Shown here one piece after another: positions 1 to 9,307 of a stretch of 64,000 nucleotides of DNA (position 1 is the stretch's first letter; each line of letters opens with the position of its first letter). The DNA is from an uncultured Oscillospiraceae bacterium. GTDB taxonomy: Bacteria; Bacillota; Clostridia; Oscillospirales; Ruminococcaceae. Position numbers and translations under genes: made by a program. The notes beneath the pieces were generated by a model, which was not told the DNA's origin, did no database searches, and saw only the letters and a program-made list of their open reading frames with translations. Location of the stretch: NCBI GenBank assembly GCA_900542145.1, contig UQMF01000003.1, positions 144,686 to 208,685 on the forward strand, in the 5' to 3' direction.

Positions 1-698
1 GCCTGGAGGCACTTTGCGATCTCGTCCTCGAAAGCCTGGGCGGAGTCGAACTGCTGCTCCTTATCGAAGAACAGGTTCAGCACGCCGGAGGAATATGTAG
101 CGAACGGGTATTCCGCCTGGTTGAAGGTAACGGACATATCCGTATTATCGGACGGGTCTGAAACGGAAATCGTCACGTCGCAGCCGTTGATCGTCTTGGT
201 TGCGCTGGAGCACTTGGCGTCCGTTGCCGGAATGGTGATCTTGATGGGCTGGCTGCCTGCGGGCTGACCGTCGAAGTCGCCGGAAACGCCGAGCACCTTG
301 TAACCTGAAGCGTTGACGAGGTTGCCCTCCTCATCGACATTGAAGATGCCGGCTCTGGTGTAGAGCGTGTTTCCTGCCGCGTCCATTACCTGGAAGAAAC
401 CTTCTCCGTCAATTGCCATGTCGTAGATGCTGTCGGAGAAAGTGAATCCCGACTGGGTCATGTTAGGCGTTGTGGAATTCAGCTTGACGCCGTAGCCTAC
501 CTGTATAGGATTGATACCGCCCTTGGTGGTGGAAGCCCCGGAAGGGCTCTTCTTGGTCTGATAGTAAACGTCCGCAAAGGTAACAACGTTGGTCTTGTAG
601 CCCGTGGTATTCACGTTGGCGATGTTGTTGCCTATTACGTCCATCTTCTGCTGGTGGGTTTTCATACCGGATACGCCGGTGTAAAGGGATTTAACCAT
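1..698 (-). CDS. flgE: Flagellar hook protein FlgE, C-terminus cut by window edge
   Basis: This encodes the N-terminal 232 residues of the hook subunit; the gene runs off the left edge. The start ATG is at 698, preceded by GGAGG seven bases upstream. The protein opens with MVKSLYTGVSGMKTHQQKMD and then VIGNNIANVNTTGYK, the rod/hook N-terminal helix shared by FlgB, FlgC, FlgE, FlgF and FlgG. It continues with the FlgE-type D1 segment (DMAIDGEGFFQV, TRAGIFNVDEEGNLV). FlgE polymerises into the hook outside the cell after export through the flagellar type III apparatus, capped by FlgD. Its place last in the visible operon, just downstream of flgD, is the usual Clostridia order. FlgG shares the same N-terminal region, but the flgD context favours FlgE. 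Confidence 0.93.
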   Translation of the reverse strand, partial: MVKSLYTGVSGMKTHQQKMDVIGNNIANVNTTGYKTNVVTFADVYYQTKKSPSGASTTKGGINPIQVGYGVKLNSTTPNMTQSGFTFSDSIYDMAIDGEGFFQVMDAAGNTLYTRAGIFNVDEEGNLVNASGYKVLGVSGDFDGQPAGSQPIKITIPATDAKCSSATKTINGCDVTISVSDPSDNTDMSVTFNQAEYPFATYSSGVLNLFFDKEQQFDSAQAFEDEIAKCLQ

Positions 699-783
699 CT
701 GATTGACCTCCAGAAATTAAATTTGAACTCTGCCGCCGCCCCGTCTCAGTCGCAGCCGGGGCATGAATTCCATTCAGGTCCGT

Positions 784-1194
784 TCATACGATAACGGTAG
801 AGTCGATGTTCGTGAACACGTTGCCCTGTAACTCGTTGTCCGAGAGGGTGGTGATCACCTTGTTGTTCTTCACGCTCACAACGAAAGCGTTTCTTCCCAC
901 AAGGACCAGCGTTTCACTGCTGCCCTTGCCTGCCGCAAGCTCCACGCCGCGGTTGAGCCTGTCGAGTGTGTCGTCCCGGGAAAGGTCTATGCTCCTCTCC
1001 TCCACACGCTGCATTGCGTGCTTCGAGAACTCCACGCCCTGCTTCTCCGCCAGCTTTTCCTGCAAAGCCCGGGCGAATGTGCCTTCCTGTCCGGATCCCT
1101 CCGCAGCATTTACCCTGCCGCCGGGCTGGACCTGGGCATTCCCTGTGGTAACGCTTATCTGGTTGCGAAGCGCCAGATACTCGCTAATCAGCAT
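784..1194 (-). CDS. Small flagellar operon protein, TIGR02530 type
   Basis: This 136-residue protein matches the family of small flagellar-operon proteins found between flgD and flgE in Firmicutes. The C-terminal half carries the family pattern: FSKHAMQRVEERSIDL, then a run with KGSSETLVLV, VVSVKNNKVIT and finally VFTNIDSTVIV. The N-terminus is a short variable, glycine- and glutamine-rich segment. No signal peptide or membrane segment is seen, so it probably acts in the cytoplasm. The exact biochemical role is not known; placement suggests help in hook assembly or in the switch from hook to filament export. It lies 18 bases after flgD and 85 bases before flgE, so it should be co-transcribed with them. 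Confidence 0.85.
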   Translation of the reverse strand: MLISEYLALRNQISVTTGNAQVQPGGRVNAAEGSGQEGTFARALQEKLAEKQGVEFSKHAMQRVEERSIDLSRDDTLDRLNRGVELAAGKGSSETLVLVGRNAFVVSVKNNKVITTLSDNELQGNVFTNIDSTVIV

Positions 1195-1212
1195 TTCAAG
1201 CCTCCATGCTCC

Positions 1213-2109
1213 TTAAATCAGATCCTCAAGATCTGCTATGTCCTCGCCGACTGTCCTGTCCGGGATTATCTCGCCGGTGACTTCCTCCAGGTCGGATATA
1301 TCCGTCTGCGCCGCCGCATAGCTGAGCGCCTCTGCGGACTGCTCCTGCGTGCCGGAATCCTCCTTGTCGGTGACGTCCCCGGTCTTGTCGGTGGAGTCCT
1401 CGGTCTTGTCGGTGGAGTCCTCGGTCTTGTCCGAAGTATTATCATCTCCGGAATCGATCGTCGGATATGCGACCTCAACGATATCGTCGAGCAGGTAGCC
1501 CTTGTCGTTGATGACCACCCTCACCTGACCGTCCTTGACCTGGATAGATGAGATTATTCCCGAATCGAGAAGCGAACCGCCCTCAACTCCCGGATTCACC
1601 GTCGCGCTCATTCCTATCATCATCGAAGCCCTTGCGATAAGCTCACCGAGAGAGCTGCCGGAAGAAGTATTACCCGAGCTGCTGTCAGAAGTGGTACCGA
1701 TAGATGTGACGTTCGAGATATCGAAGCTGACTCCGTCGATCTTGAGCGTGTAGGTCTTGCCGGACTTCATGACGGATTCCACAACGCCGGTCTTGGTGAC
1801 CTGCTTGCTGCCGTCCATCTTGGAAGCCGTGACCGTCTTACCCACAAGGCTGGAAGCGTAGTTCGACATGGAATACGTTGCCGAATCCTTGGAATACTGC
1901 AATGACGTGAACTGCGCCATCTGCGTGACGAACTCGGTGTTGGAAGTAGGCTCCATAGGATCCTGGTTGGTCATTTCCGCCACCAGAAGGCTCAGGAACG
2001 TATCCGACGATACCATTTCCTCAGTGGAATCCTTGAACTTGCTCTTGTACTTCTCGTAGTTCGCCTGTATCTGCTCTGACGAGGACAGTACTCTTGATGT
2101 GTCTGCCAT
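1213..2109 (-). CDS. flgD: Flagellar hook assembly scaffold protein FlgD
   Basis: FlgD forms the cap under which hook subunits polymerise. The start at 2109 (MADTSRVLSS) is chosen because AAAGGAGA precedes it by six bases; a longer frame to 2166 has no binding site. The family core is clear at residues about 35-95: FLSLLVAEMTNQDPMEP, then TEFVTQMAQFTSLQ, then a VGKTVTAS segment. A middle region about residues 95-190 is the FlgD tudor/Ig-like part. The tail after about residue 215 is acidic and repetitive, with DKTEDST heptads, and is much longer than in E. coli FlgD. It follows fliK by about 96 bases in the operon. Confidence 0.93.
   Translation of the reverse strand: MADTSRVLSSSEQIQANYEKYKSKFKDSTEEMVSSDTFLSLLVAEMTNQDPMEPTSNTEFVTQMAQFTSLQYSKDSATYSMSNYASSLVGKTVTASKMDGSKQVTKTGVVESVMKSGKTYTLKIDGVSFDISNVTSIGTTSDSSSGNTSSGSSLGELIARASMMIGMSATVNPGVEGGSLLDSGIISSIQVKDGQVRVVINDKGYLLDDIVEVAYPTIDSGDDNTSDKTEDSTDKTEDSTDKTGDVTDKEDSGTQEQSAEALSYAAAQTDISDLEEVTGEIIPDRTVGEDIADLEDLI
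1363..1432 (-). repeat. 21-bp tandem repeat inside flgD
   Basis: About 3.3 copies of a 21-bp unit lie head to tail (1363-1383, 1384-1404, 1405-1425, then a partial copy). The second and third copies are identical and the first differs at a few positions. They encode the acidic heptad DKTEDST/DKTGDVT in the FlgD tail. Copy number could vary between strains without changing the frame, because the unit is a multiple of three. Confidence 0.9.
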
Positions 2110-2205
2110 CTGTTCTCCTTTCCCAGGGATAAACCGTGTCAAATTCCGCCGCGCGATAATACTCATCTGAACGGGGCGGATCTGATCTGATCAGAGTTCC
2201 CTGAA

Positions 2206-3675
2206 TTACATTGAAGCGATGAGTTCCGCGAAGCTCTTGTCGCCGGAGTCGTCCTCCTGCTTGCCGCCTTCGCTCTCCCGGTAGGGATTCCTGCTGCTGC
2301 CGCGGTAGTCCTCCGCGTGCATTTCCTGCTGGCTCTCGCTTACTGTCTGCCAGTTCTCCAGCTGAACGCCGTTCTGCTTCAGGCTGTCCTGGATATGCGC
2401 GCCGTTCTCCTCGATAATGCGGAGCGTCCTGGAATTCTCCGCCGCGATGGATACTGAAACTGCGCCGTCCGCGGTCTTGACCATTCTTACGGTGATCTTT
2501 CCGAGGTCCTGCGGTTCAAGCGTCACGGTGTATTCCGTTTCGCCCTCCTTCAGGTCGGAAGCCTTCTCGATAAGCCGGTCTGCGACCTGCTTCACTACCT
2601 CCGCCGGTCTGACCTCAAGCTCCGTGCCGTCCGCCCGTGTGAATACCACCGGTGCTTCCGACTGGGTCGTCTGCGGCTGAACCTGTACTGCGTCGGACTT
2701 TGTGCCGTCCGCCGTTCCCCTGATCATCTCAAGCTCGTCGGATTTCGACACCACCCTGCTGCGCTGCGTAGAATGCTCCGTAAACAATGGCGCTTCCTGC
2801 TTGGATTCCTCGGGCTGCTTCGCCTGCGGCTCCGCTGTCCTTACGGTGAACTCCGTCACATCGCTGCGCTGTGGCTCCCCGGAAACCGGCTGCTGAACTG
2901 CCGCCGTCTGCCCGGAAAGCTCCGTGCCGTTGCTGTCCTGCTGCGGTGTTTCCTGCGTGGGGACTGCCGGCTGCTCCTGGGGCTGTGCTGTGGTCATCTC
3001 AGTGGGCTGCGGCTCCTGCGCCGCGGGGGCTGTCTGCTCCCGGATCGGCTGCTCGGGCTGCGCTGTCTGGAACGACTGCACCGTCTGAATCTCGCCAGCG
3101 TCCTGGGATTCCTGCGGCTGTGCCGCCTGCCCGGGCTGCGCCTGTACTGTCTGCGGCTGCTCCGGCTGTGCCTGAGTTACCACGGGTGCCTGCACCGCTT
3201 CGACTGTCGGCTGGGAAAGCTCGGTCATTTCACCGCTCTTGTCGCTCACCTGCTCCGGCTGCACCGTCTGCTGCGCCGTGAATAACGCCGCAAGCTCTGA
3301 CATCGCCTCCTGCGCCGCCTCCCTGGTAGGCTCGCCGTCCTCATTTTCGGGGACCTCCACCAGCTTTGTCAGTTCCGTGAAAAGCTCCTGCGTGAGTAAC
3401 TCCGGGGGGATATCCTCCAGCTTTACCTCGCCGTCCGCGACTGCCTTCGCAAGCGCGTTCATATCCACCTTTCCGTCGCTGCCGGTGAATCTCTCAACGG
3501 TCTTTGAAGCGTCCACGGGGGCTTCGTTCTTTCCGCTGAATCCGCTCAGCACCTGTGAGAATTTGTCGGACTGGTCTGCGCTGAGTTCCTCCATTCTCTG
3601 CGGAATCGCCGCGTCGGATATCATGAAGTCGCTGCGCATATAGCCGGAACCTCCCGTGCTGAATGCTACTGCCAT
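2206..3675 (-). CDS. fliK: Flagellar hook-length control protein FliK
   Basis: FliK is the secreted ruler that stops hook growth and switches the export gate to filament substrates. The 489-residue product starts at 3675, six bases after AAAGGAGGTG. The N-terminal third is moderately charged. Residues about 130-300 are extremely rich in Gln, Pro, Thr and Ala, as expected for the flexible ruler segment. The C-terminal Flg_hook domain (about 360-440) has the conserved TVTLEPQDLGKITVRMV and a following amphipathic helix with LRIIEENGAHIQDSL. The final approximately 40 residues are acidic and Ser-rich. It sits between fliJ and flgD. Sequence outside the C-terminal domain is not expected to be conserved. 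Confidence 0.9.
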   Translation of the reverse strand: MAVAFSTGGSGYMRSDFMISDAAIPQRMEELSADQSDKFSQVLSGFSGKNEAPVDASKTVERFTGSDGKVDMNALAKAVADGEVKLEDIPPELLTQELFTELTKLVEVPENEDGEPTREAAQEAMSELAALFTAQQTVQPEQVSDKSGEMTELSQPTVEAVQAPVVTQAQPEQPQTVQAQPGQAAQPQESQDAGEIQTVQSFQTAQPEQPIREQTAPAAQEPQPTEMTTAQPQEQPAVPTQETPQQDSNGTELSGQTAAVQQPVSGEPQRSDVTEFTVRTAEPQAKQPEESKQEAPLFTEHSTQRSRVVSKSDELEMIRGTADGTKSDAVQVQPQTTQSEAPVVFTRADGTELEVRPAEVVKQVADRLIEKASDLKEGETEYTVTLEPQDLGKITVRMVKTADGAVSVSIAAENSRTLRIIEENGAHIQDSLKQNGVQLENWQTVSESQQEMHAEDYRGSSRNPYRESEGGKQEDDSGDKSFAELIASM

Positions 3676-3732
3676 TTTCTCACCTCCTTTTTCATATAGT
3701 ATCTATATCAGGGATCTCTCCCGGATATGCAT

Positions 3733-4191
3733 TCAGATGCGCTGCTCGTTATGGGCGCGTATCGACTGTCCGGAAACGAACTCCTCTATGAACTGCTCGT
3801 TCTCCTTGTTGGCAGCCGCCTTGTAGTCCTCCAGCTGCTTCTCCTCGAGCTTCTCGAGGGTGCGGACGTCCTTGGTGGCTTCCACCACCACGCCCAGCTG
3901 CTTGTTGATCTCCTGCTGCTTCATCGCGGCGCTGGCGTCATGCGCGTGTATCTCCTGCTGGAGGGACACGATGTAACGCTTGCGCACCGAAACCTCGAAC
4001 ACCTGCGCGCCCTGGCGGCATATTATCTCCAGGTCCTGGCTGGATTCCTCCACCCGGCGGATAAGCTCCTCCTTCTCCTGGTAGATTCGCTGAAGCTCAG
4101 CCTGGAGCGCGCTCAGGGTGTTTTTCTGCCTGTCAAGCTCCTGCTGGCGGAAGTCCATCAGCTTCTGCAATGTGAACTGGAATTTCTTCAA
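3733..4191 (-). CDS. fliJ: Flagellar export chaperone/ATPase stalk FliJ
   Basis: The 152-residue protein is almost entirely predicted coiled coil (Gln/Glu/Lys-rich heptads) and opens with the family signature MKKFQFTLQKLMDFRQQELD. FliJ inserts into the FliI hexamer like the gamma subunit of F1-ATPase and links it to the export gate, so it acts in the cytoplasm at the base of the flagellum. Length is typical. It starts 19 bases after the fliI stop. GGTGAC-type bases upstream give only a modest ribosome binding site, so coupling to fliI translation is likely. Confidence 0.9.
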   Translation of the reverse strand: MKKFQFTLQKLMDFRQQELDRQKNTLSALQAELQRIYQEKEELIRRVEESSQDLEIICRQGAQVFEVSVRKRYIVSLQQEIHAHDASAAMKQQEINKQLGVVVEATKDVRTLEKLEEKQLEDYKAAANKENEQFIEEFVSGQSIRAHNEQRI

Positions 4192-4210
4192 GAGATGTCA
4201 CCTCGCTGGC

Positions 4211-5530
4211 TCACTGCTCGTCGCCGACCGCGGCAATAAGCAGCTGCACCGTTTCCTCCAGGGTGTAGCTTTCCTCCACCCTCTGCATGAGGAACTCGTT
4301 TATCCTGTCTATCTTGCGGATAGCCTCGTCAAGCGCCGGATTCGTGCCGTGCTTGTAGGCTCCGATGGATATCAGGTCTGCGTTGTTGTTGTAGAGTGAG
4401 AGCAGGTTTCGCAGCTTGCCTGCCGCCTGCTTGTGCTCCGGAGTGTCGATCTCCGACATGAGTCGGCTGACGCTGGGGAGTATGTCTATCGCCGGATAGT
4501 GGTTCTGCGCCGCGATCTTACGGGACAGGATTATGTGTCCGTCGATGATACCGCGGACGGTGTCCGCGATCGGCTCGTTGGTGTCGTCGCCCTCAACGAG
4601 CACGGTGTATATTCCCGTGATGGAGCCTTCCGGGAAGTTCCCGGCGCGCTCCAGCAGTTTCGGCATGTTGCTGTAGATGGACGGGGTGTAGCCGCGCGCT
4701 ATCGGCGGCTCGCCGGTGGATAATCCCACCTCGCGCAGCGCCATGGCGTAACGGGTCAGGCTGTCCATCATCAGCAGCACGTCCTTGCCCTGCCGCATGA
4801 AGTACTCCGCAATGGCGGTCGCCGTCAGTGGGCACTTGCTTCTCATCATCGCCGGCTGGTCGGAGGTAGCCACCACCAGCACGGAGCGCGCCATGCCCTC
4901 CGGACCGAGGTCGCGCTCGATGAACTCGCGCACCTCACGTCCACGCTCGCCGACAAGGGCGATGACGTTGATATCCGCCTTGACCTTGCGCGCGATCATG
5001 CCCATCAGCGTGGATTTTCCCACGCCGGAGCCTGCGAAAATACCCATTCTCTGACCCTTGCCCATGGTGAGCAGTCCGTCTATCGCCTTTACGCCAAGCT
5101 CGATCTGCTCCTTTATCGGGGGTCTGTTGAACGGATTCGACGGCGCCCCGGTGATGGAAATGCTGTCAGTGCAGCCGGGGTCCTTCCCTCCGTCCAGCGG
5201 AAGCCCGGTGGCGTCAACGATTCGCCCGATAAGCCCGGGACCCGCCTTCACATTCAGCTTGTCCCCGGTGGAATCCACGATACTGCCGGGGCCTATTCCC
5301 TCTATCTCGGTGTAGGGCATGAGCAGGATATTGCTCTTGTTGAAGCCCACGACCTCCGCCCGGATAAAGCTCTGCATGTCCTTCGAGTAGATACGGCAGA
5401 CATCGCCGATATTGCAGGCAGGTCCGCTCGCCTCGATGGTCATGCCGACTATCTTCTCGATCTTTCCCATGTAGCGGAAGGTGTCGTATTCTTTTATATC
5501 GTCGCAGAATCCTTTGAGATCAAGTGCCAT
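4211..5530 (-). CDS. fliI: Flagellum-specific ATPase FliI
   Basis: FliI is the hexameric ATPase that powers or eases unfolding of export substrates. The 439-residue length is standard. The P-loop GSGVGKST is at residues 167-174, followed by the conserved ALVGERGREVREF at about 191-203 and the Walker B segment VLLMMDSLTRYA at about 251-262. The N-terminal beta-barrel (to about residue 90) and C-terminal helical region are also present. The SLTRYAMAQ-like block and the absence of a DELSEED motif separate it from F1 beta and Rho. It lies between fliH and fliJ, 21 and 19 bases away, consistent with the FliH-FliI-FliJ complex. Confidence 0.96.
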   Translation of the reverse strand: MALDLKGFCDDIKEYDTFRYMGKIEKIVGMTIEASGPACNIGDVCRIYSKDMQSFIRAEVVGFNKSNILLMPYTEIEGIGPGSIVDSTGDKLNVKAGPGLIGRIVDATGLPLDGGKDPGCTDSISITGAPSNPFNRPPIKEQIELGVKAIDGLLTMGKGQRMGIFAGSGVGKSTLMGMIARKVKADINVIALVGERGREVREFIERDLGPEGMARSVLVVATSDQPAMMRSKCPLTATAIAEYFMRQGKDVLLMMDSLTRYAMALREVGLSTGEPPIARGYTPSIYSNMPKLLERAGNFPEGSITGIYTVLVEGDDTNEPIADTVRGIIDGHIILSRKIAAQNHYPAIDILPSVSRLMSEIDTPEHKQAAGKLRNLLSLYNNNADLISIGAYKHGTNPALDEAIRKIDRINEFLMQRVEESYTLEETVQLLIAAVGDEQ

Positions 5531-5551
5531 GGACTTCCTCCGCTGTCGGGA

Positions 5552-6493
5552 CTATTCCTCCTCGTCCGGCTCTTCCTCCGGCTCGGGGGATTTTTTCTTC
5601 TTCGCAGGCGCCCGGAACTTTCCGCTGCCCAGCTCCTGTATCATTCGCAGCTGGGTCTGTATGCCTGCGTCAACTATCTCGCTGCCGTTATCGACGATCA
5701 CCGTTCCCGGCTCCGCCTCGGGCAGCAGCTCCACGTCAACGTACTGTATGCCGCCGCAGAGCTCCTTCAGATACTCGTAGTCCGCGGTCAGCTCCTCGTT
5801 GGCGCCGTTCTCGCTGAGCGTTATCTTTATGCGCTCGCTGTTGCGGAATTCCTTCGCCGCCTTCTTGATAAGGCGCTTCACAGCCGCGCTGTCCTTTGAT
5901 GTTATGCTGTCCAGGGTGACCTTCTTCGCGATGGCGATAACGGTGTCGTATATCTCCTTCTCGTAGTCCGCGAACAGCTGCTCCTTCTCGGAATTTATCT
6001 TCTCGGCGTAGCTGCGCGCCTCCTCCAGGATATCGCGCCCGGCAGCCAGGCAAGCCTCCCTGCCGTCCTTCTGACCCTGCTCGAATCCCTCGGATTTCGC
6101 CCGGATAAACACGCTGTCGCGGTTCGCCTCGGCGTCGGAGATTATCTGCGACGCGTTGTCGTTCGCCGCCGACACGATGGATTCCGCCCGGCGCTTCGCT
6201 TCAAGGATTACCTCCTTGCCCTGCTCCACGCAGCGCGCCTTCATCTCCTCAAGGGACTTGCGCTCCTGCTCGAGGTCGCGCTCGCGCTGGTCGAGCTCGC
6301 TCATGCGCTGCTCCAGCCGGCGCTTCTGCTCCAGCAGCTCCTGCTCCGGGTCGGGGGCAGGCTCCGGGAGCCTTTCCGCCGCTCCGGATTCCTCCGCGGC
6401 GGCTGTATGCGTCTGGGGCTTCGGCAGCTCGATGGAATTGGAGATATCAACGCCGCCGCCGAAGTAAACGGAGTTCCTCTTTAATACTGACAA
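5552..6493 (-). CDS. fliH: Flagellar assembly protein FliH
   Basis: FliH is the peripheral stalk and negative regulator of FliI. The protein has a variable Pro/Glu-rich N-terminus. A long charged coiled coil follows at about residues 50-145. The C-terminal V-ATPase subunit-E-like domain (about 150-265) includes AIAKKVTLDSI and a VELLPEAEPGTVIVDNG stretch typical of FliH/YscL. The final approximately 40 residues are Lys- then Glu-rich. At 313 residues it is longer than the E. coli protein because of the coiled coil. The gene starts 45 bases after fliG and ends 21 bases before fliI. Confidence 0.9.
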   Translation of the reverse strand: MSVLKRNSVYFGGGVDISNSIELPKPQTHTAAAEESGAAERLPEPAPDPEQELLEQKRRLEQRMSELDQRERDLEQERKSLEEMKARCVEQGKEVILEAKRRAESIVSAANDNASQIISDAEANRDSVFIRAKSEGFEQGQKDGREACLAAGRDILEEARSYAEKINSEKEQLFADYEKEIYDTVIAIAKKVTLDSITSKDSAAVKRLIKKAAKEFRNSERIKITLSENGANEELTADYEYLKELCGGIQYVDVELLPEAEPGTVIVDNGSEIVDAGIQTQLRMIQELGSGKFRAPAKKKKSPEPEEEPDEEE

Positions 6494-6538
6494 TGCATTC
6501 CCTCCGTCATGCTGAAATTCTCAGGATATCACGCCGCG

Positions 6539-7558
6539 TCAGGCAATGACCTCGTCGCCGCCGCCACCGTGGGAGATCGTGATAATGCCGTCCTGCTCGA
6601 GTCTGCGTATCGTCGCGACGATATTCTGCTGAGCCGCCTCGACGTCGCGCATGCGGACGTTGTGCAGATACTCGATATCCGCCTGAAGGCTCTCCCTCGC
6701 ACGGGAGGAGATGTTGGAGAATATGCACTCTGCGACCTCCTGAGTGGAGCCCTTGATCGCGATGGCGAGATCCTTGGGATCCACCTGCTTGGTGAACTCC
6801 TGGATAGCCATGGAATCCAGCGTGACGATATCCTCGAACACGAACATCTTCTGCTTGATCTGGTCTGCGAGCTTCTGGTCCCTTGCGGACAGCTCGTCGA
6901 ATATGTATTTCTCGGTGGCGCGGTCCACGTTGTTCATTACTTCCGCAACATAGCTTATGCCGCCGACCTCCATGCTGTCGATGTTGACGAGGTTCGCGAA
7001 CTTCTTCTCCAGCGTCGCCTCAAGCGATTTGATGACGTCCGGGGAGGCGCGGTCCATTCGCGCGATCCTCTCAACGACCTCCACGCGCTTCTCCTTGGGA
7101 AGCTCCGCAAGTATCGCCGCCGCCTGGTCTATCCTGGCGTAGGACAGTACCAGAGCGATTGTCTGCGGGTGCTCGTTCTGCACGATCGCCAGCAGGTTCT
7201 TATAGTCTGCCTTTCTCACGAAATCGAAGGATTTCGTCTTAAGCTGCTTCGTAATGCGCTGAAGCAGCGTATTCGCCGCCTCTGCGCCGAATGCCTTCTC
7301 CAGTATCTCCCGGGCGTAGTCAACGCCGCCCTCGGTGACCACTTTCTGGGTAAGGCACAGCTCGTAGAATTCATTGAGAACGCCCTCCACCACGTCGATC
7401 GGCTGGTATTCCAGCTTGGCGACCTCGGTGGATATTGCCTCTATCTCGTCATCTGAAAGGTGCTTGTACACCTGGGAAGCGTTGTCTGCGCCCATCGCAG
7501 CAAGCACCAGAGCGATCTTCTGATTGGGAGTGAGTCCCTCCGTTGTTTTTTCTGCCAT
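6539..7558 (-). CDS. fliG: Flagellar motor switch protein FliG
   Basis: FliG forms the upper C-ring, binds FliF, and interacts with stator proteins to generate torque and switch direction. The 339-residue length is normal. The N-terminal domain starts LTPNQKIALVLAAMGADNAS. The middle domain carries the EHPQTIALVLSY hallmark (about residue 125) and the C-terminal domain ends with the charged torque helix region VDPKDLAIAIKG and RARESLQADIEYL. The last residues are Gly-rich. A GAGGGGG ribosome binding site precedes the start. It is 22 bases downstream of fliF. Confidence 0.96.
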   Translation of the reverse strand: MAEKTTEGLTPNQKIALVLAAMGADNASQVYKHLSDDEIEAISTEVAKLEYQPIDVVEGVLNEFYELCLTQKVVTEGGVDYAREILEKAFGAEAANTLLQRITKQLKTKSFDFVRKADYKNLLAIVQNEHPQTIALVLSYARIDQAAAILAELPKEKRVEVVERIARMDRASPDVIKSLEATLEKKFANLVNIDSMEVGGISYVAEVMNNVDRATEKYIFDELSARDQKLADQIKQKMFVFEDIVTLDSMAIQEFTKQVDPKDLAIAIKGSTQEVAECIFSNISSRARESLQADIEYLHNVRMRDVEAAQQNIVATIRRLEQDGIITISHGGGGDEVIA

Positions 7559-7580
7559 ATCAAATCCCCCTCGCTGCGCG

Positions 7581-9254
7581 TCAGTTGTCCTTCATCATGT
7601 TCTTGATGATCTGTGCCACGATCTCCGGGTTGGTCTTGGAGAAGTCGCTTATCTCGCGCTTGAGAATTGTTTCACGGGATTCCTTCGCAGCTTCCTCGGT
7701 AAGGCTTGCAATGTTGAAGTCCACTTCCTCGGGCTGTTCCGGCTCCTGTGCGTTCGCCCCGCCTGCGGCAGCTCCGCCCTGGGCGGCGGCAGCGAATGCA
7801 GCCTCCTGACGGCGTCTGATCTTTTTCTTCCTGGAGTGACCCATGAACAGGGTGACAACCAGCAGGATAAGCAGCAGAACTCCAAGCCCGACGACCACAT
7901 AGAGCAGCACATCTCTGAATGTATCCACTCTGGGTGTGATGATCTGCACGTTGCCGTCGCCGCTGATGCCAGGATTGGTGCCATCGAGGGAGAACGGGAG
8001 ATTATACACGGAAACGTAATCCAGGGTGGTTCCTGCGGCGTTCGCAACGATACTCTGGAGAGCCTCGCGCTCCGCCTGGGTCATGTTGGTCTGATTAACG
8101 ACCAGACCAACGGTGAGTGCGTCGATGGAGTAGCCGTCCTTCTTGACGGTTTCCTTGATATTGGAAACGCTGTACTGTATCTCGTTCTTATTATAATAGA
8201 AAGTCTGTCCGTCCTCAAGACCGGTGATTGTGGGATAATTCGGAGAGGTATCCGCATTGGGAGTCACTCCGACAACGCCGCCGTCCTCATCGAGCTTTCC
8301 GCCCTCGTTCACCTGATCCTGGTGATTGATGACTCCGGCATTCGTTCCGTCCGCCGGCTGATACTGGGTGGATTCAACGTCCTTGGCGTCGTAGTTAAGG
8401 CGTGCGGAAACGTTGAACGCGAATCCGTTCTCGCCGTACATCTTGGTGAACATCTCGCCGAGTCCGTCCTTGAGCACCTGCACGAATTCGCGCTCAAACT
8501 CAAGGCGCTTTCTCGCGACGTCCACGCCGGACTTGTCCTCGTCGTCGTCAACATTGTCGAGTTCGGGATCCACCCACTCATAGGAGTTCATCTTGCTGTC
8601 CATGACCGACACGTTTTCGTTGGTCAGTCCCTCGACGCTGGTGGTGACTCCGCGGTAGATGGCGCGTACTTCCGCATTGGTAAGCGGCTCCGCGTCGCTC
8701 CTCAGCTGGAGGAACACCGCGCACTGGCTGTCGCCCTTCTCCGTGGAAATGACGTAGTTTGAGGTTTCCGGCAGTGTAAGATTCACTGTCGCCGCCTGGA
8801 TCTTGTCCATTGAAGATATCGTAGAGCCGAGCCTGGTTTCAAGCTGCTGACGCTTGATCTCGCGCTTGTCCATGTCAGTGCTCCAGAGATCAACGCCGTT
8901 GTCCCAGATGTCGTAGTTGGTGGTGGACTTGGGGTAGCCCTGCGCCCACATCTGCATTCTGATGGAATCCGCCCGTTCCGCCGGGACGATGACGTCGCCC
9001 TTGGCGTTGACGGTCACCTCGGGTGCTCCGTCGAGAGCCTGTATCGCGGAAGCGATCTCCCCCGCCTCGGAGTTCGAAAGCCCCGAGAACAGCACCGCCG
9101 TGTTCTTGCCGGTATTATTGAGAATAATACACAGCACGATGATTATCGCAATAACGACTATGGGAATGGAGATGACGAGAATCTTCGCCATCTTGGACGC
9201 GTCTGTCCACTTTGTCTTGACAGTCGTCACTACGGACTTTATTTTTTCATTCAT
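7581..9254 (-). CDS. fliF: Flagellar MS-ring protein FliF
   Basis: FliF builds the MS ring in the cytoplasmic membrane that houses the export gate. The 557-residue product has one transmembrane helix near the N-terminus (about 24-47) and one near the C-terminus (about 450-472). Between them are the periplasm-equivalent ring-building motifs, including a conserved TAVLFSGLSNSEAGEI segment and ATVNLTLPE. The C-terminal cytoplasmic tail, ending with TNPEIVAQIIKNMMKD, is the FliG-binding helix. The region between about 300 and 370 is Asp/Gly-rich as in other Clostridia. It lies between fliE and fliG. Confidence 0.96.
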   Translation of the reverse strand: MNEKIKSVVTTVKTKWTDASKMAKILVISIPIVVIAIIIVLCIILNNTGKNTAVLFSGLSNSEAGEIASAIQALDGAPEVTVNAKGDVIVPAERADSIRMQMWAQGYPKSTTNYDIWDNGVDLWSTDMDKREIKRQQLETRLGSTISSMDKIQAATVNLTLPETSNYVISTEKGDSQCAVFLQLRSDAEPLTNAEVRAIYRGVTTSVEGLTNENVSVMDSKMNSYEWVDPELDNVDDDEDKSGVDVARKRLEFEREFVQVLKDGLGEMFTKMYGENGFAFNVSARLNYDAKDVESTQYQPADGTNAGVINHQDQVNEGGKLDEDGGVVGVTPNADTSPNYPTITGLEDGQTFYYNKNEIQYSVSNIKETVKKDGYSIDALTVGLVVNQTNMTQAEREALQSIVANAAGTTLDYVSVYNLPFSLDGTNPGISGDGNVQIITPRVDTFRDVLLYVVVGLGVLLLILLVVTLFMGHSRKKKIRRRQEAAFAAAAQGGAAAGGANAQEPEQPEEVDFNIASLTEEAAKESRETILKREISDFSKTNPEIVAQIIKNMMKDN

Positions 9255-9307
9255 TTACTGAACGACCTCCGATTTTTTTGCCGTCCCCTGACGGCGTATT
9301 GGAAATA

